Shown: positions 30,987-40,589, counted from the stretch's first letter. The stretch is DNA of 64,000 nucleotides from CATOSK01 sp963665735 (GCA_963665735.1 OY762444.1:2294001-2358000); one strand, 5' to 3'. Notes: a model not told the origin generated them from the letters alone. Made by a program: numbers and translations.

Positions 30987-32021
30987 ATGCGTTTTGGCTC
31001 CTTTGTCTTCCCAACCAGCCATCACCCGGAGAACGATTCGGTCGTAATTGACAGCACGCTGGAAGAGGTCTTGCTGGCCGAGGAAATCGGGATGCACTCG
31101 GTCTGGCTCACGGAGCACCACTTTGACGGGGCAGCCGCCCATGCCGATCCGCTGGTGCTGGGGGCAGCCATCGCCGCCCGTACCCAACGCATCAAGATTG
31201 GGTTTGCCGTGGTGGAGCTGGCCTTCCACCACCCGGTAAGGCTGGCCATTCAGACCGCTCTGCTGGACAACCTGAGCCACGGCCGGCTCATAGTGGGGAC
31301 GGGCAGAGGCTCGGCTTACAACCACTATGAATACCTGGGGTTCGGCATCACCATGGAAGACGGGGCGGCGCGGCTGGATGAGGCCGAGGAACTGCTGGTG
31401 GCAGCCTGGACGGGCGAGGACCTGAAACATCGCGGCGACCACTGGGAGGTGCAGTTTCCGCTGCTCCGCCCTAGACCGTGGCAGCGTCCGCATCCGCCCC
31501 TGGTGCGGGCCTGCATAAGCGAGGCTTCAACGGTCAAGATGGCTGAAATCGGACGGCCAATAATGATCGGCATCCAGACCCTGGACACGCTGCGGCTGCG
31601 GCTGGACAAGTATCGCGCCGCCATGCTGGGGGCCGGTTTTTCCGAAGGCCAAACGGAGGCGGCCCTGGACCAGTGCTGGGCTTCCCGGGATTTGTTCGTG
31701 GCCGAGAGTTACGATGAAGCCCTGGAAATCGCATCCGCCGGTTTCCGGCGGGAGCGTACCCACTTCCGACGGGCCCGGGAACAGTACAACCCCGGCGGCT
31801 TCCCGCCGCCGGATCCCAACCGCCCGATGCCGGCCGGGGAAGTGTTGGAGTGTGCCTTCATCCTGGGGACGCCGTCCCAGGTGGCCGACCAAGTGGCGGA
31901 GATGCGGGACATCGGCGTCCGAAACCTGATGTTCAAGCTGAACACGGGGGAAATGGACACCCGGCAGGTGCGGAAGTCCATGCGGCTCTTCGGCGAGAAG
32001 GTGATGCCGCTTTTCAGCTAA
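30987..32021 (+). CDS. LLM class flavin-dependent oxidoreductase (paralogue 4)
   Basis: 344-residue luciferase-like monooxygenase. MRFGSFVFPTSHHPENDS, EIGMHSVWLTEHHFDGAAAH, ARTQRIKIGFAVVELAFHHP, TALLDNLSHGRLIVGTGRGS, AEELLVAAWTGEDLKHRGDH and FILGTPSQVADQVAEMRDIG are canonical, with the EHHF motif of alkanal/alkane monooxygenase-like members. GCGAGG precedes the ATG. Convergent with the alpha/beta-hydrolase operon. Confidence 0.92.
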   Translation: MRFGSFVFPTSHHPENDSVVIDSTLEEVLLAEEIGMHSVWLTEHHFDGAAAHADPLVLGAAIAARTQRIKIGFAVVELAFHHPVRLAIQTALLDNLSHGRLIVGTGRGSAYNHYEYLGFGITMEDGAARLDEAEELLVAAWTGEDLKHRGDHWEVQFPLLRPRPWQRPHPPLVRACISEASTVKMAEIGRPIMIGIQTLDTLRLRLDKYRAAMLGAGFSEGQTEAALDQCWASRDLFVAESYDEALEIASAGFRRERTHFRRAREQYNPGGFPPPDPNRPMPAGEVLECAFILGTPSQVADQVAEMRDIGVRNLMFKLNTGEMDTRQVRKSMRLFGEKVMPLFS

Positions 32022-32083
32022 CGGCGACGCGGCTGCCGTATCGTTCAGTTGTAGATGTTGGGGGGCTGCGCCAAGTCACGGCG

Positions 32084-32839
32084 TCAAAGTCCGTCACCGG
32101 ATGGGAGGCCGGCGATATGCAGCAGGATATTCGCCAATTCCCGGGGATGGCTAATCATCGGGTCGTGGCCTGAATCCAGGTGATAAGTGTCCCATCCGGC
32201 GGCGCGGACGCGTTGGGCCACGGGCTGAAAACCGGCTTCCTGACCGCCGACGAAGCTGCGGGGGATGCTGCGGGCGGCGGGATTCCCCAGGTAGATTCGT
32301 CCGGCCATGGCGGCGGCGGGCTGGGGCGTAACCTTGGAAAGCACCCACTCCCGGTCTGCCGGGTCGGGGATACCCCACCGGCGTCCGACCTCCTCGGCTG
32401 AGGCCGGAGGCGGCAGGCAACCCTCTCCCCGGTCAATGCAGCCCTGCACCCACGCGGCGAACTCCGGCCCGCGCACGGGGAGGAGCTGGTCGGCCATAGA
32501 CTCGGCATCGGCGGGAACGACACCGTTGATATAGACCAGGTGGGAAAGGCGCTGGGGACAGACTTCGGCGACGCCGGTGATGACCATTCCAGCATAGGCG
32601 TGGCCCACCAGGATTACGTCGGTCAGCGACTCGTAGGACAGGAGCTCGGTAATGTCGCGGATATGCAGGGCCAGGTCCAACCGGGCCGGGTCCAGTATCT
32701 CGGCCAGGTGGGCGCGCTCGCCCAGCCCGCTGAGGGTGGGCGTCCAGACGGAGGCGCCGGATACATGGAGCAACGGAGCGAGTTTGCGCCAGCACCAGCC
32801 GCCATGCCAAGCCCCATGCACCAATACAAAGGCCGCCAT
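32084..32839 (-). CDS. Alpha/beta-fold hydrolase (EstC/salicylate-esterase-like) with Ser-to-Ala at the nucleophile
   Basis: 251 residues, family opening FVLVHGAWHGGWCWRKLAPL as in MES/EstC-type esterases and hydroxynitrile lyases. The nucleophile elbow normally reads GHSYGG; here it is G79-H-A81-Y-A-G84, so the catalytic serine is alanine. The His region LDSGHDPMISHPRELA is retained. It is the last gene of a four-gene minus-strand operon (14 nt after the deacetylase). It may be a non-hydrolytic lyase/binding protein or use another nucleophile; fold assignment is firm, activity is not. Confidence 0.85.
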   Translation of the reverse strand: MAAFVLVHGAWHGGWCWRKLAPLLHVSGASVWTPTLSGLGERAHLAEILDPARLDLALHIRDITELLSYESLTDVILVGHAYAGMVITGVAEVCPQRLSHLVYINGVVPADAESMADQLLPVRGPEFAAWVQGCIDRGEGCLPPPASAEEVGRRWGIPDPADREWVLSKVTPQPAAAMAGRIYLGNPAARSIPRSFVGGQEAGFQPVAQRVRAAGWDTYHLDSGHDPMISHPRELANILLHIAGLPSGDGL

Positions 32840-32853
32840 TTCTTACTCCCCTA

Positions 32854-33747
32854 TCACTGAGCGGGATATTTGTCCAGCCACCAGCGGGCGATGTCTATGC
32901 GGCGGGGCAGCCAGACGCCGGGCTTGCCTTTCACGTACTCCAGGAACCGACGCAAGGCCGCGGCCCGGGCCGGTTTGCCGATGATGCGGCAGTGGAGTCC
33001 GACGGACATCATCTTGGGGTGGGTGGCTCCCTCCCGGTAGAGGGTGTCGAAGCAGTTGCGGGCCGATTCGAAGAAGTCCATGGGGGTGGACAACTGGCCC
33101 CGCCAGAACCCGTAGTCGTTGACCTCGAGAGAGTAAGGCACGACCAGCCACGGGTTTCCGTGGACTTGGGTGTAGTAGGGAAGGTCGTCGTTGTAGGCGT
33201 TGGAGTCGTACACGAAACCGCCTTCCTCAACCACCAGTTCCCGGGTGTTGACGCTAGGCCCGTAGCGGGTGTACCAGCCCAACGGCCGCTCCCCGGTGGC
33301 GCGGGTGATAGTTGCCACCGCCTGACGTATGGCTTCCCGTTCCGCATCCCGGCCCATCTTGTAATACTCTTCCCATCGGTAGCCGTGGCCCATGACCTCG
33401 TGACCCCGGCGGACAACCTCGGGTCCGACTGCCGGGTTACGTTCCAGGGCCAGCGCGCAGGCGAAGAAGGTTGAATCAACCCCGTACTCGCCCAGCAGGT
33501 CCAGGATGCGCCAGACGCCGACCCGGCTGCCGTACTCGAAGAAAGATTCGTTGGCCAAGTCCCGCTCTCCCAGGGCCACCGGGGAAGGCGACTCGCCAAC
33601 CGTTTCCCCGTGGGAGTCGCCGTCAAGGATGGAGTTTTCCGACCCCTCCTCGTAGTTGACGACGAAGGAAACGGCAATACGGGCGCCGTCGGGCCACTCC
33701 ACCACGGGAGGATTGGGGCCGTAGCCAATCAGGTCGCGTTGCGTCAT
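32854..33747 (-). CDS. Polysaccharide deacetylase family protein (PuuE allantoinase-like)
   Basis: 297-residue NodB-fold protein. The N-terminal IAVSFVVNYEEGSENSILDG and LGERDLANESFFEYGSRVGV match the PuuE/allantoinase branch, with STFFACALALERNP, GHEVMGHGYRWEEY (metal His) and ATGERPLGWYTRYGPSVNTR. Cyclic amide hydrolysis or N-deacetylation in the cytoplasm (no signal peptide) is likely. AAGGAGC precedes the ATG. Same operon as a DAO-family oxidase and a flavin monooxygenase. Confidence 0.9.
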   Translation of the reverse strand: MTQRDLIGYGPNPPVVEWPDGARIAVSFVVNYEEGSENSILDGDSHGETVGESPSPVALGERDLANESFFEYGSRVGVWRILDLLGEYGVDSTFFACALALERNPAVGPEVVRRGHEVMGHGYRWEEYYKMGRDAEREAIRQAVATITRATGERPLGWYTRYGPSVNTRELVVEEGGFVYDSNAYNDDLPYYTQVHGNPWLVVPYSLEVNDYGFWRGQLSTPMDFFESARNCFDTLYREGATHPKMMSVGLHCRIIGKPARAAALRRFLEYVKGKPGVWLPRRIDIARWWLDKYPAQ

Positions 33748-33856
33748 CAGATTGCTCCTTATATCGGGATGCAGGGCCAGCGCGATACTCCCGGTGGGAT
33801 GCTACCCGTATTCTGCATCCTTTGGTTCATTTTGGCCAATGGAGTTTGTTGGCGGG

Positions 33857-35059
33857 TCAGCGCAGCTTGGCGTCCCTGGGATGAGTGGCCGCGGCTATGT
33901 CCTCGGGCGTCAGTCCGGCGAACCGTTGGGGTCGGTAGGGGCCTAGAACCGCCTCCGCAGGAACCCCATCACAGATTTCCTGGGCGGCCAGTTGGCTCAA
34001 CGCCGGGGCCAGGGTGACGCCGCTGTGGGTCAGGGCCACGTAAAGGTTGGGGGCGTTGGGGGCGAAACCCATCACCGGATAGCCGTCCAGGGGCATGGGC
34101 CGCCACCCCACCGGCACGGGGATTGCCTGGGCGCCCTTCAACCCGGGCAGATACCGGCAGGCCCGTTCCAACAGGTCGTCGGCGTGGGCCTGGGAGTCAT
34201 CCTCGGCCAAGCTCTCCTGGTCGCCCTCGCCAATCATCATGCTGCCGTCGGCGCACTGCCGCAGATGAATCTCCCGGCGGCCGTCCCCCAAGGGAGGCGC
34301 GTACACCACCGGGACGTTGTGGAGCAGGGGAGGGAGCGGGTTGGTTCTTATGACCACGCCAGGACTTCTCGCCTGGGGTATGTTGACGCCGGCCAGGGCT
34401 GCCAGACGGGTGGTATCGGCGCCGGCGGCCAGGACTACCGCATCCACATCTCCGCCCCCGGAGGTTGTTTCCACGGCGAACATCCGGCCATCGTCACGCT
34501 GGCGGAACCCGTAAAATTCGGTGCGGGTTTCAATCTCGCAATCCCTTTCCCGAAGGCGGCGCAGGCAGGCATCTACCACCAGCTGCGGCTCCACCTGGCC
34601 TTCGTTGGGACTGTACTCGGCGGCGGCCACCGGGCCGACATCGAGGGCCGGTTCCAGGCGATTAAGTTCACCGGCGTCTATCAAGCGGGTGGGGTATCCC
34701 CAGGACTGGAGTTGGCGCACCCTGGCCGCCAGTCCCTCGGCAGCCGCCGGGTCTGATTCCCAGGAAACCTTGCCGCCCCAGCGGAGGCCGACATTTTCCG
34801 AGTCGCCGTCGTCGCCAATGGCGGCGGCGAAACGGGGCCACATTTCCAGGGAGCGGCGGTTGAGGTTGTGATACCCGATGGGTTCCTTGGCTCCGGCGTT
34901 AATCCAGGCAAAGCTGTGGCTGGACGCTCCGTCGCCCGGCTGATACTGCTCGATGAGGACGACGTGGACGCGGCGCTGGGATAATTGCCAGGCAATGGCA
35001 ACGCCCAGTATGCCGGCGCCGATGACCGCGACGGTTCTGGGTTTCCGGTGAATCATCAT
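33857..35059 (-). CDS. FAD-dependent oxidoreductase, DAO family
   Basis: 400-residue D-amino-acid oxidase/glycine oxidase-type flavoprotein. Rossmann FAD motif VAVIGAGILGVAIAWQLSQR at residues about 10-29, GDGASSHSFAWINAG, DAVVLAAGADTTRLA and the C-terminal GWRPMPLDGYPVMGFAPN with HSGVTLAPALSQL contacting the FAD. Oxidative deamination or demethylation of an amino acid/amine is expected. Starts 12 nt after the upstream flavin monooxygenase gene; GGAGG upstream of the ATG. Confidence 0.92.
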   Translation of the reverse strand: MMIHRKPRTVAVIGAGILGVAIAWQLSQRRVHVVLIEQYQPGDGASSHSFAWINAGAKEPIGYHNLNRRSLEMWPRFAAAIGDDGDSENVGLRWGGKVSWESDPAAAEGLAARVRQLQSWGYPTRLIDAGELNRLEPALDVGPVAAAEYSPNEGQVEPQLVVDACLRRLRERDCEIETRTEFYGFRQRDDGRMFAVETTSGGGDVDAVVLAAGADTTRLAALAGVNIPQARSPGVVIRTNPLPPLLHNVPVVYAPPLGDGRREIHLRQCADGSMMIGEGDQESLAEDDSQAHADDLLERACRYLPGLKGAQAIPVPVGWRPMPLDGYPVMGFAPNAPNLYVALTHSGVTLAPALSQLAAQEICDGVPAEAVLGPYRPQRFAGLTPEDIAAATHPRDAKLR

Positions 35060-35071
35060 CGCGACGCCTCC

Positions 35072-36127
35072 TTACACTTGCCGGAACTTGGGCATCACTT
35101 CCCTGGCAAAGAGTTCCATGGAATGCAATACCCGGGAGTGTTCCATGCTTCCAAAGGACATACTGGCGCCAAAGTACCCGATACCCTGTTCATCCTGCAA
35201 CCTGGCAATCCGCTTTACGCATTGTTCCGGAGTACCGAAGTAGGCGGTGGTATCAAGTTCCGACTCATAGCTGGGGGGGTCCACGGCGCGGGTCTTGCGC
35301 CAGTGGCCCAAGTCCACGTTTATTTCATCGCCGTGGGTCAGCGTGCGGCGGTAACCTGCCAAGTCACGAACCCAGGTCAGGGACTGCCGGGGGTATTCCC
35401 GGGCCGCTTTTTCGTCTTCATCCAGGTACACAAACCGAAAGTAGGGCATTTCACCGAGGGGAAGGTCCTTTCCGGCGGCGGCGCACCTTTCGGCGTAAAG
35501 GGAAAACAGGCCGAGGTTGTCCGCCTCGGGGGTGGAAAAGCTGGTCAGGATGGGCAGGTTTCGGGAAACGGCCACGTCCACACTGGCGGGAGTTCGGGAC
35601 ACGGCCAGAAAGACCGGCGGATGGGGTTGCTGCACGGGGCGGGGCGCGATGGTCAAGTCCTGCACCCGGTAAAATTCGCCCTGGAAGGTGAAGTTATCGG
35701 TAGTCCACAGGCCGAGGATAATGTCCAGGGCTTCCTGAGTCCGGACATCCCGGGTGTCGAAGTCTATGTTGAAGTTGCCGTACTCATAGTCCGCCGAACC
35801 TCGCCCAACGCCGAAGTCCAGCCGGCCGTTGCTGAGCACGTCCAGCATGGCGCTCTCTTCGGCCAGGAAAATGGGATTGTGGAAGGGGAGGACGCTGACT
35901 CCGGCCCCGATACGAATGGTACTGGTGCGGGCGGCGATGTGGCTGAGCAGGGGCATGAGGGAGGGACAGATTCCGTAGCGGCTGGAATGGTGCTCGGCTA
36001 TCCAGATAGAATCGAAGCCCAACTCTTCGGCGCACTCAACCTGTTCCAGCATTTCGGCGAAGATGCGGCTCTGGGCGCCGGTCTCCGGCTCGGTCCAGGA
36101 ACCCAGCAAAAACAGGGCAAACTTCAT
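35072..36127 (-). CDS. LLM class flavin-dependent oxidoreductase (paralogue 5)
   Basis: 351-residue luciferase-like monooxygenase: MKFALFLLGSWTEPE, AEELGFDSIWIAEHHSSRYG, ARTSTIRIGAGVSVLPFHNP, SAMLDVLSNGRLDFGVGRGS, AVSRTPASVDVA and YFGTPEQCVKRIARLQ. AAGGAGG lies 13 nt before the ATG. It heads the operon LLM - DAO oxidase - deacetylase/allantoinase-like - alpha/beta hydrolase, a plausible amine/amide-ring catabolic unit. Confidence 0.92.
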   Translation of the reverse strand: MKFALFLLGSWTEPETGAQSRIFAEMLEQVECAEELGFDSIWIAEHHSSRYGICPSLMPLLSHIAARTSTIRIGAGVSVLPFHNPIFLAEESAMLDVLSNGRLDFGVGRGSADYEYGNFNIDFDTRDVRTQEALDIILGLWTTDNFTFQGEFYRVQDLTIAPRPVQQPHPPVFLAVSRTPASVDVAVSRNLPILTSFSTPEADNLGLFSLYAERCAAAGKDLPLGEMPYFRFVYLDEDEKAAREYPRQSLTWVRDLAGYRRTLTHGDEINVDLGHWRKTRAVDPPSYESELDTTAYFGTPEQCVKRIARLQDEQGIGYFGASMSFGSMEHSRVLHSMELFAREVMPKFRQV

Positions 36128-37158
36128 GGCGGATAAAGACCTCCTTGGGGGGTATTTCTACTAGAGGGTGTCATCAAATCAAACCGTTAGTCTGGAAAGC
36201 GCTGGATGCCACCCCCTCCCTAACCCTCCCCCTACCAGGGGGAGGGGATTTACCACACACCCTCTAAGGGCGCTGGTTGTGGATTCCGGCTCTTCGCCGG
36301 AATGACGGTTGAATCGCAAGAATCGCGGTTTTGCAATCGTCTCAATATGAGAATGGTTGTGCTTAGACCCCCCCTTTTTCTTCTCATTTTTCTCATTCCC
36401 GGGGAGTCCCGGCGGCGGACTTGCTGGCCCGATGGATGCCAGAGCGGAGGGTTGAGGCAAGGTTAACGCAAGGGGAGGCGATGGGGCAAGGAAGGGATGA
36501 CATCGGGCAGTGTTACGTTTCAGGTGGTTTTCTTGCGTTGATGGGTAAGTATAAGCGTCGTGGTGTCCCTGGATTCCGGCCCCGGATCGTGGTACTGGGC
36601 AGGCTCTTCGCCGGAATGACGGGTTGGGGCCAGAGATTTCTCACCCCAACAGACCAGCTACATCTGGAACGCTACCGTTCCGCGGTCATAGACGTTAATC
36701 GCTAGTGTGGGCTACCGTGGATGAGTTATGCAAGCCTGGACGCTTTCAAGGACGCCATGAAGGTTTAGGCAGCGATAACATCGGCCTGCCCAGTCGCCGT
36801 TCCATGAGGTTTCGGCCAGGTGGGGCGCAGGGTTGCGTTTCGGCGCGTGCCGCCAGATTATGAATGGGCAACATTCCGTTTCAGGTGGTTTTCTTGCGTT
36901 GATGGGCAAGTATAAGCATCGTGACGTTCCTGGATTCCGGCCCGTTCGGCGATGCTCAGGGCAGGCTCTTCGCCGGAATGACGGGCTGGGGCGAGGGATT
37001 CTCACCCCAACAGACCAGCTAAATGGGACGCTACCCTATCAACATCTCCTCTCGACAGACTCCGGCACCAAAGGGGATAATCCCCTAACCGGCGTCCGGG
37101 AGGGCGGCGGGCAGCGGGACTTCCTCGCGGGGTCAACTTGGAATGGATAGGTACTGCT
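36128..37158. repeat. 1-kb repeat region with a duplicated ~165-bp element
   Basis: Begins with a CTAGAGGGTGTCATCAAAT end (MITE-4-like), a family B palindrome (36213-36250) and a family A copy (36275-36310). Then a ~165-bp element occurs twice (about 36510-36674 and 36870-37034): TTTCAGGTGGTTTTCTTGCG, a GGGxAAGTATAAGC stretch, an interrupted family A element, and CACCCCAACAGACCAGCTA with a GGxACGCTACC end. A third partial copy lies at 47598-47680. No gene found. Confidence 0.75.
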
Positions 37159-40100
37159 ATGACGACGAATGAAACGCAAGAAAATCAGGCCCCGGCTTCC
37201 TCCTTGTTTTCATCCTTGCCCCAAGAGCTGTTGGGAGCAGTGCGCTGGCGGTGCATCGGGCCGCCCCGGGGCGGGCGGGTGGTGGCGGTGGCGGGAGACC
37301 CGGTTGACCCCGCGGTGTTTTACTTCGGCGCGTGCGCCGGAGGGGTTTGGAAGACCACGGACGGCGGCACCTATTGGGAGAACGTCTCCGACGGCTACTT
37401 CAACACCGCTTCCGTGGGCGCTATCGCAGTTGCCGGGTCTGACCGCAACGTGATTTACGCCGGCATGGGGGAGTCCTGCATCCGCGGGGACGTGACCTTT
37501 GGTGACGGGGTGTACCGCTCCACTGACGGCGGGCAGTCCTGGACTAACATGGGCCTGACGGACACCCGGCACATCGCCCGGGTGCGGGTACACCCGGCCA
37601 ACCCGGACCTGGTGTACGTGGCGGCCCTGGGACACGCCTACGGCCCCAACGATGAGCGGGGCGTGTTCCGTTCCAGGGATGGGGGGAACAACTGGGAACG
37701 CGTCCTGTTCCGCAGCGAAAACTCCGGAGCGGTGGACCTGTCCCTGGACCCCAACAATCCCCGCATCCTCTACGCGTCCATCTGGGAGACTCGGCGCACA
37801 CCCTGGAGCCTAATCAGCGGAGGGCCGGAAAGCGGCATCTTCAAGTCGGTGGACGGGGGCGACACCTGGAAGGAGATTACCGACAACCCCGGCCTGCCCG
37901 GCGGTCTGAAGGGACGCATCGGCGTCGCGGTATCCCCCGTCAAGCCGGGGAGAGTGTGGGCCACCATTGAGGCCGACGACTGCGGGGTGTACCGCTCGGA
38001 CGACGGTGGGGACACCTGGGAACTGGTCAGCGACAACCGGGACTTGCAGGGACGGCCCTGGTATTACCAGCACATCTTTGCCGACCCCCAGGACGCGGAT
38101 ACGGTTTGGATTCTCAACTACCAGTGCTGGAAGTCGGTTGACGGGGGGCGCAACTTCAACCGGGTTACCACGCCCCACGGCGACGACCACGACCTTTGGA
38201 TTGACCCCAATAACCCCCGGAGGATGATCGAGGGCAACGACGGCGGGGCCTGCGTCACGTTCAACGGCGGGGAGAGCTGGTCCAGCATCTACAACCAACT
38301 GACGGCCCAGTTCTATCACGTGGCCGCCGACAACCAGTTTCCTTTCCGGGTGTACGGCACCCAGCAGGACAATACCGCCATCAGCGTGCCTTCGCGCACT
38401 CATAAGGGGGCCATCCCCTGGGGTGATTGTTACGTCGTGGGCAACTCGGAAAGCGGACACATCGCCGTTCATGCCGATGACCCCAACACGGTCATTTCCG
38501 GGGCCATTGGCAGCTCGGCCGGCGGCGGGGGAAACCTGCTGCACTATGACCATGCCACCGGGCAGGTGCGGATAATAACGGTGTGGCCGGAGCTGTACAG
38601 CGGATGGGGGGCCAAGGATATGAAGTACCGCTTCCAGTGGACGTATCCCATCATGTTCTCTCCCCACGACCCGCAGACCCTGTACGTGGCCGGCAACCTG
38701 GTGTTCCGGTCCACGAATCTGGGCAGCAGTTGGGAGGCCATCAGCCCCGACTTGACCCGCCACGATGCGGATACGCTGGAACCGTCGGGAGGCCCGATAA
38801 CCAAGGACACCTCCGGGGCGGAGGTTTACGCCACCATCTTCGCCTTCGTGGAATCTCCCCACGAGGCGGGCGTCTTTTGGGCCGGTTCGGACGATGGACT
38901 GGTACACCTGTCCCGGGACGGCGGCGGCACGTGGGAGGCGGTCACTCCCCCCGACTTGCCGGAATGGACTCTCATTTCCATGATCGAGGTGTCGCCCCAC
39001 AATCCAGCCACGGCCTACCTGGCCGCCACCCGCTACAAGCTGGACGACACCCGCCCCATGCTTTACAGAACCACCGATTACGGCCAGTCCTGGACATCAA
39101 TATCCGAAGGAATCCCCCAGGATGATTACACCCGAGTGGTTCGGGAAGACCCGGCCCGTCCGGGCCTGCTCTACGCCGGCACGGAGAGCGGGGTTTACGT
39201 TTCCTTTGACCAGGGGGATTCCTGGCAGCCGCTGCGGGCCAATTTGCCGGTGGTTCCGGTGTATGACCTTGTGGTCAAGGATGGCAACCTGATTGCCGCC
39301 ACCCACGGGCGGTCTTTCTGGATTCTGGACGACCTGAGCCAACTGCAACAGCTTACCCCATCCCTGGCAGACCTGCCTTTCCACCTGATGCGGCCCCGGG
39401 ACACTTATCGGGTGCGGTCGCCCTTCCGGGAACGTAAGCCGACCGTGGGCAAGAGCTACCGCGCCGGGCTAGGCGCCGACGTCACCTACAGCGAGTCGCT
39501 GGGCCGGCATGGGGAGACGGTGCGGAAGTTCTGGGACGCGGGAGAGAACCCTCCCGACGGGGTGATGGTCCACTACTATCTGAAGGAGGCTCCCGGGGAG
39601 ATAACCCTGAGCATACTGGACAAAGAAGGGCAGCCGGTACGAAGTTTCTCCAGCAGTCTCCCGGAGGACGGCGATGATGTCCCGGGCCCCAGGGTTCCAG
39701 CCGAGGCGGGAATGAACCGTTTTGTCTGGGATATGCGCTACCCGGCGGCCCGCAAGGTGGCGGAGGACAAGAGCACCGAGGACTCCCTGGTGGGACCGAT
39801 GGCGCCGCCGGGAACCTACCAGGCAACCCTGCAAGTGGGCGACGTTTCCCAGACTCAGGCTTTTCACATAGTCAAAGATCCCAGGGCTGAGGCCGGCCAG
39901 GAAGACCTGGAGGCCCAATTCCATTTCCTGATTGAGGTTCGCGACAAGGTTTCGGTTACGCACGACGGCATTAACCAACTGCGCCGGGTCAGGCAGCAGG
40001 TAGAACAGTGGGCGAGTCGCGCCGAAGGGCATCCATCGGCGGAAACAGTGGGCGCGGCGGCGGAGTCGGTGAAGGAAAAGTTGACGGAGATTGAAGGCCG

Positions 40101-40356
40101 GCTGATTCAGACGGAGTACCGGGGCGCCCGCGACCGGCTGCATCTACCGGCGCGGCTCAACCGAAAGCTGGCGGAACTCTCTGCCGTGGCCGCCAACGCG
40201 GATTTCGCCCCTACCCAGCAGGCATACCAGGTCTTCGAGCACCTCTCTACCGAAATTGACCGGGAGCTGGCCGCTCTACAGCAGGTGGTGGATGACGACG
40301 TGGCCCAATTCGCCAACCTGGTAAGGGACCTGGACATTCCGGCCATTGCGCCGTAA
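37159..40356 (+). CDS. Large BNR/VPS10-like beta-propeller protein (sialidase/xyloglucanase-fold), 1065 aa
   Basis: Multi-bladed beta-propeller with many Asp-box/BNR motifs: STDGGQSW, SRDGGNNW, SVDGGDTW, SDDGGDTW, SVDGGRNF, SRDGGGTW, TTDYGQSW. N-terminal LLGAVRWRCIGPPRGGRVVA resembles the WD40/YVTN/BNR-like family often annotated as glycosyl hydrolase. The C-terminal third (about 790-1065) has an Ig-like stretch (MNRFVWDMRYPAARKV) and a helical tail. From the ATG at 37159 no signal peptide is visible, unusual for an extracellular hydrolase. Catalytic residues cannot be assigned. Confidence 0.85.
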   Translation: MTTNETQENQAPASSLFSSLPQELLGAVRWRCIGPPRGGRVVAVAGDPVDPAVFYFGACAGGVWKTTDGGTYWENVSDGYFNTASVGAIAVAGSDRNVIYAGMGESCIRGDVTFGDGVYRSTDGGQSWTNMGLTDTRHIARVRVHPANPDLVYVAALGHAYGPNDERGVFRSRDGGNNWERVLFRSENSGAVDLSLDPNNPRILYASIWETRRTPWSLISGGPESGIFKSVDGGDTWKEITDNPGLPGGLKGRIGVAVSPVKPGRVWATIEADDCGVYRSDDGGDTWELVSDNRDLQGRPWYYQHIFADPQDADTVWILNYQCWKSVDGGRNFNRVTTPHGDDHDLWIDPNNPRRMIEGNDGGACVTFNGGESWSSIYNQLTAQFYHVAADNQFPFRVYGTQQDNTAISVPSRTHKGAIPWGDCYVVGNSESGHIAVHADDPNTVISGAIGSSAGGGGNLLHYDHATGQVRIITVWPELYSGWGAKDMKYRFQWTYPIMFSPHDPQTLYVAGNLVFRSTNLGSSWEAISPDLTRHDADTLEPSGGPITKDTSGAEVYATIFAFVESPHEAGVFWAGSDDGLVHLSRDGGGTWEAVTPPDLPEWTLISMIEVSPHNPATAYLAATRYKLDDTRPMLYRTTDYGQSWTSISEGIPQDDYTRVVREDPARPGLLYAGTESGVYVSFDQGDSWQPLRANLPVVPVYDLVVKDGNLIAATHGRSFWILDDLSQLQQLTPSLADLPFHLMRPRDTYRVRSPFRERKPTVGKSYRAGLGADVTYSESLGRHGETVRKFWDAGENPPDGVMVHYYLKEAPGEITLSILDKEGQPVRSFSSSLPEDGDDVPGPRVPAEAGMNRFVWDMRYPAARKVAEDKSTEDSLVGPMAPPGTYQATLQVGDVSQTQAFHIVKDPRAEAGQEDLEAQFHFLIEVRDKVSVTHDGINQLRRVRQQVEQWASRAEGHPSAETVGAAAESVKEKLTEIEGRLIQTEYRGARDRLHLPARLNRKLAELSAVAANADFAPTQQAYQVFEHLSTEIDRELAALQQVVDDDVAQFANLVRDLDIPAIAP

Positions 40357-40423
40357 GACGACCAGGGCGGGCCGGCACGTCAACATTGAGGGGGCCAGTG
40401 TCAAGGTCAAGTCCACCGCCAAT

Positions 40424-40589
40424 CAGGACGATTGCAAAGTCCGCCTCCCAAGGATGGGGAGTTGATTCGGGACGAGGTTACATACCTCTGACGTGAGGTT
40501 CACCCCCATCCTGACCTTCCCCCGTCAAGGGGGAAGGGACTATTGAAACACCTTCCAACGCGGTTTCCACCGACTTTGCAATCGTCCTG
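40424..40589. mobile_element. 166-bp MITE with 18-bp perfect TIRs and 10-bp target duplication (MITE-2)
   Basis: Both ends read CAGGACGATTGCAAAGTC inwards, 18 of 18 identical. The direct repeat CACCGCCAAT flanks it exactly at 40414-40423 and 40590-40599. The interior holds a family B-like palindrome and no reading frame. A degenerate sister copy is at 20781-20942. This is direct evidence for transposition. Confidence 0.9.
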
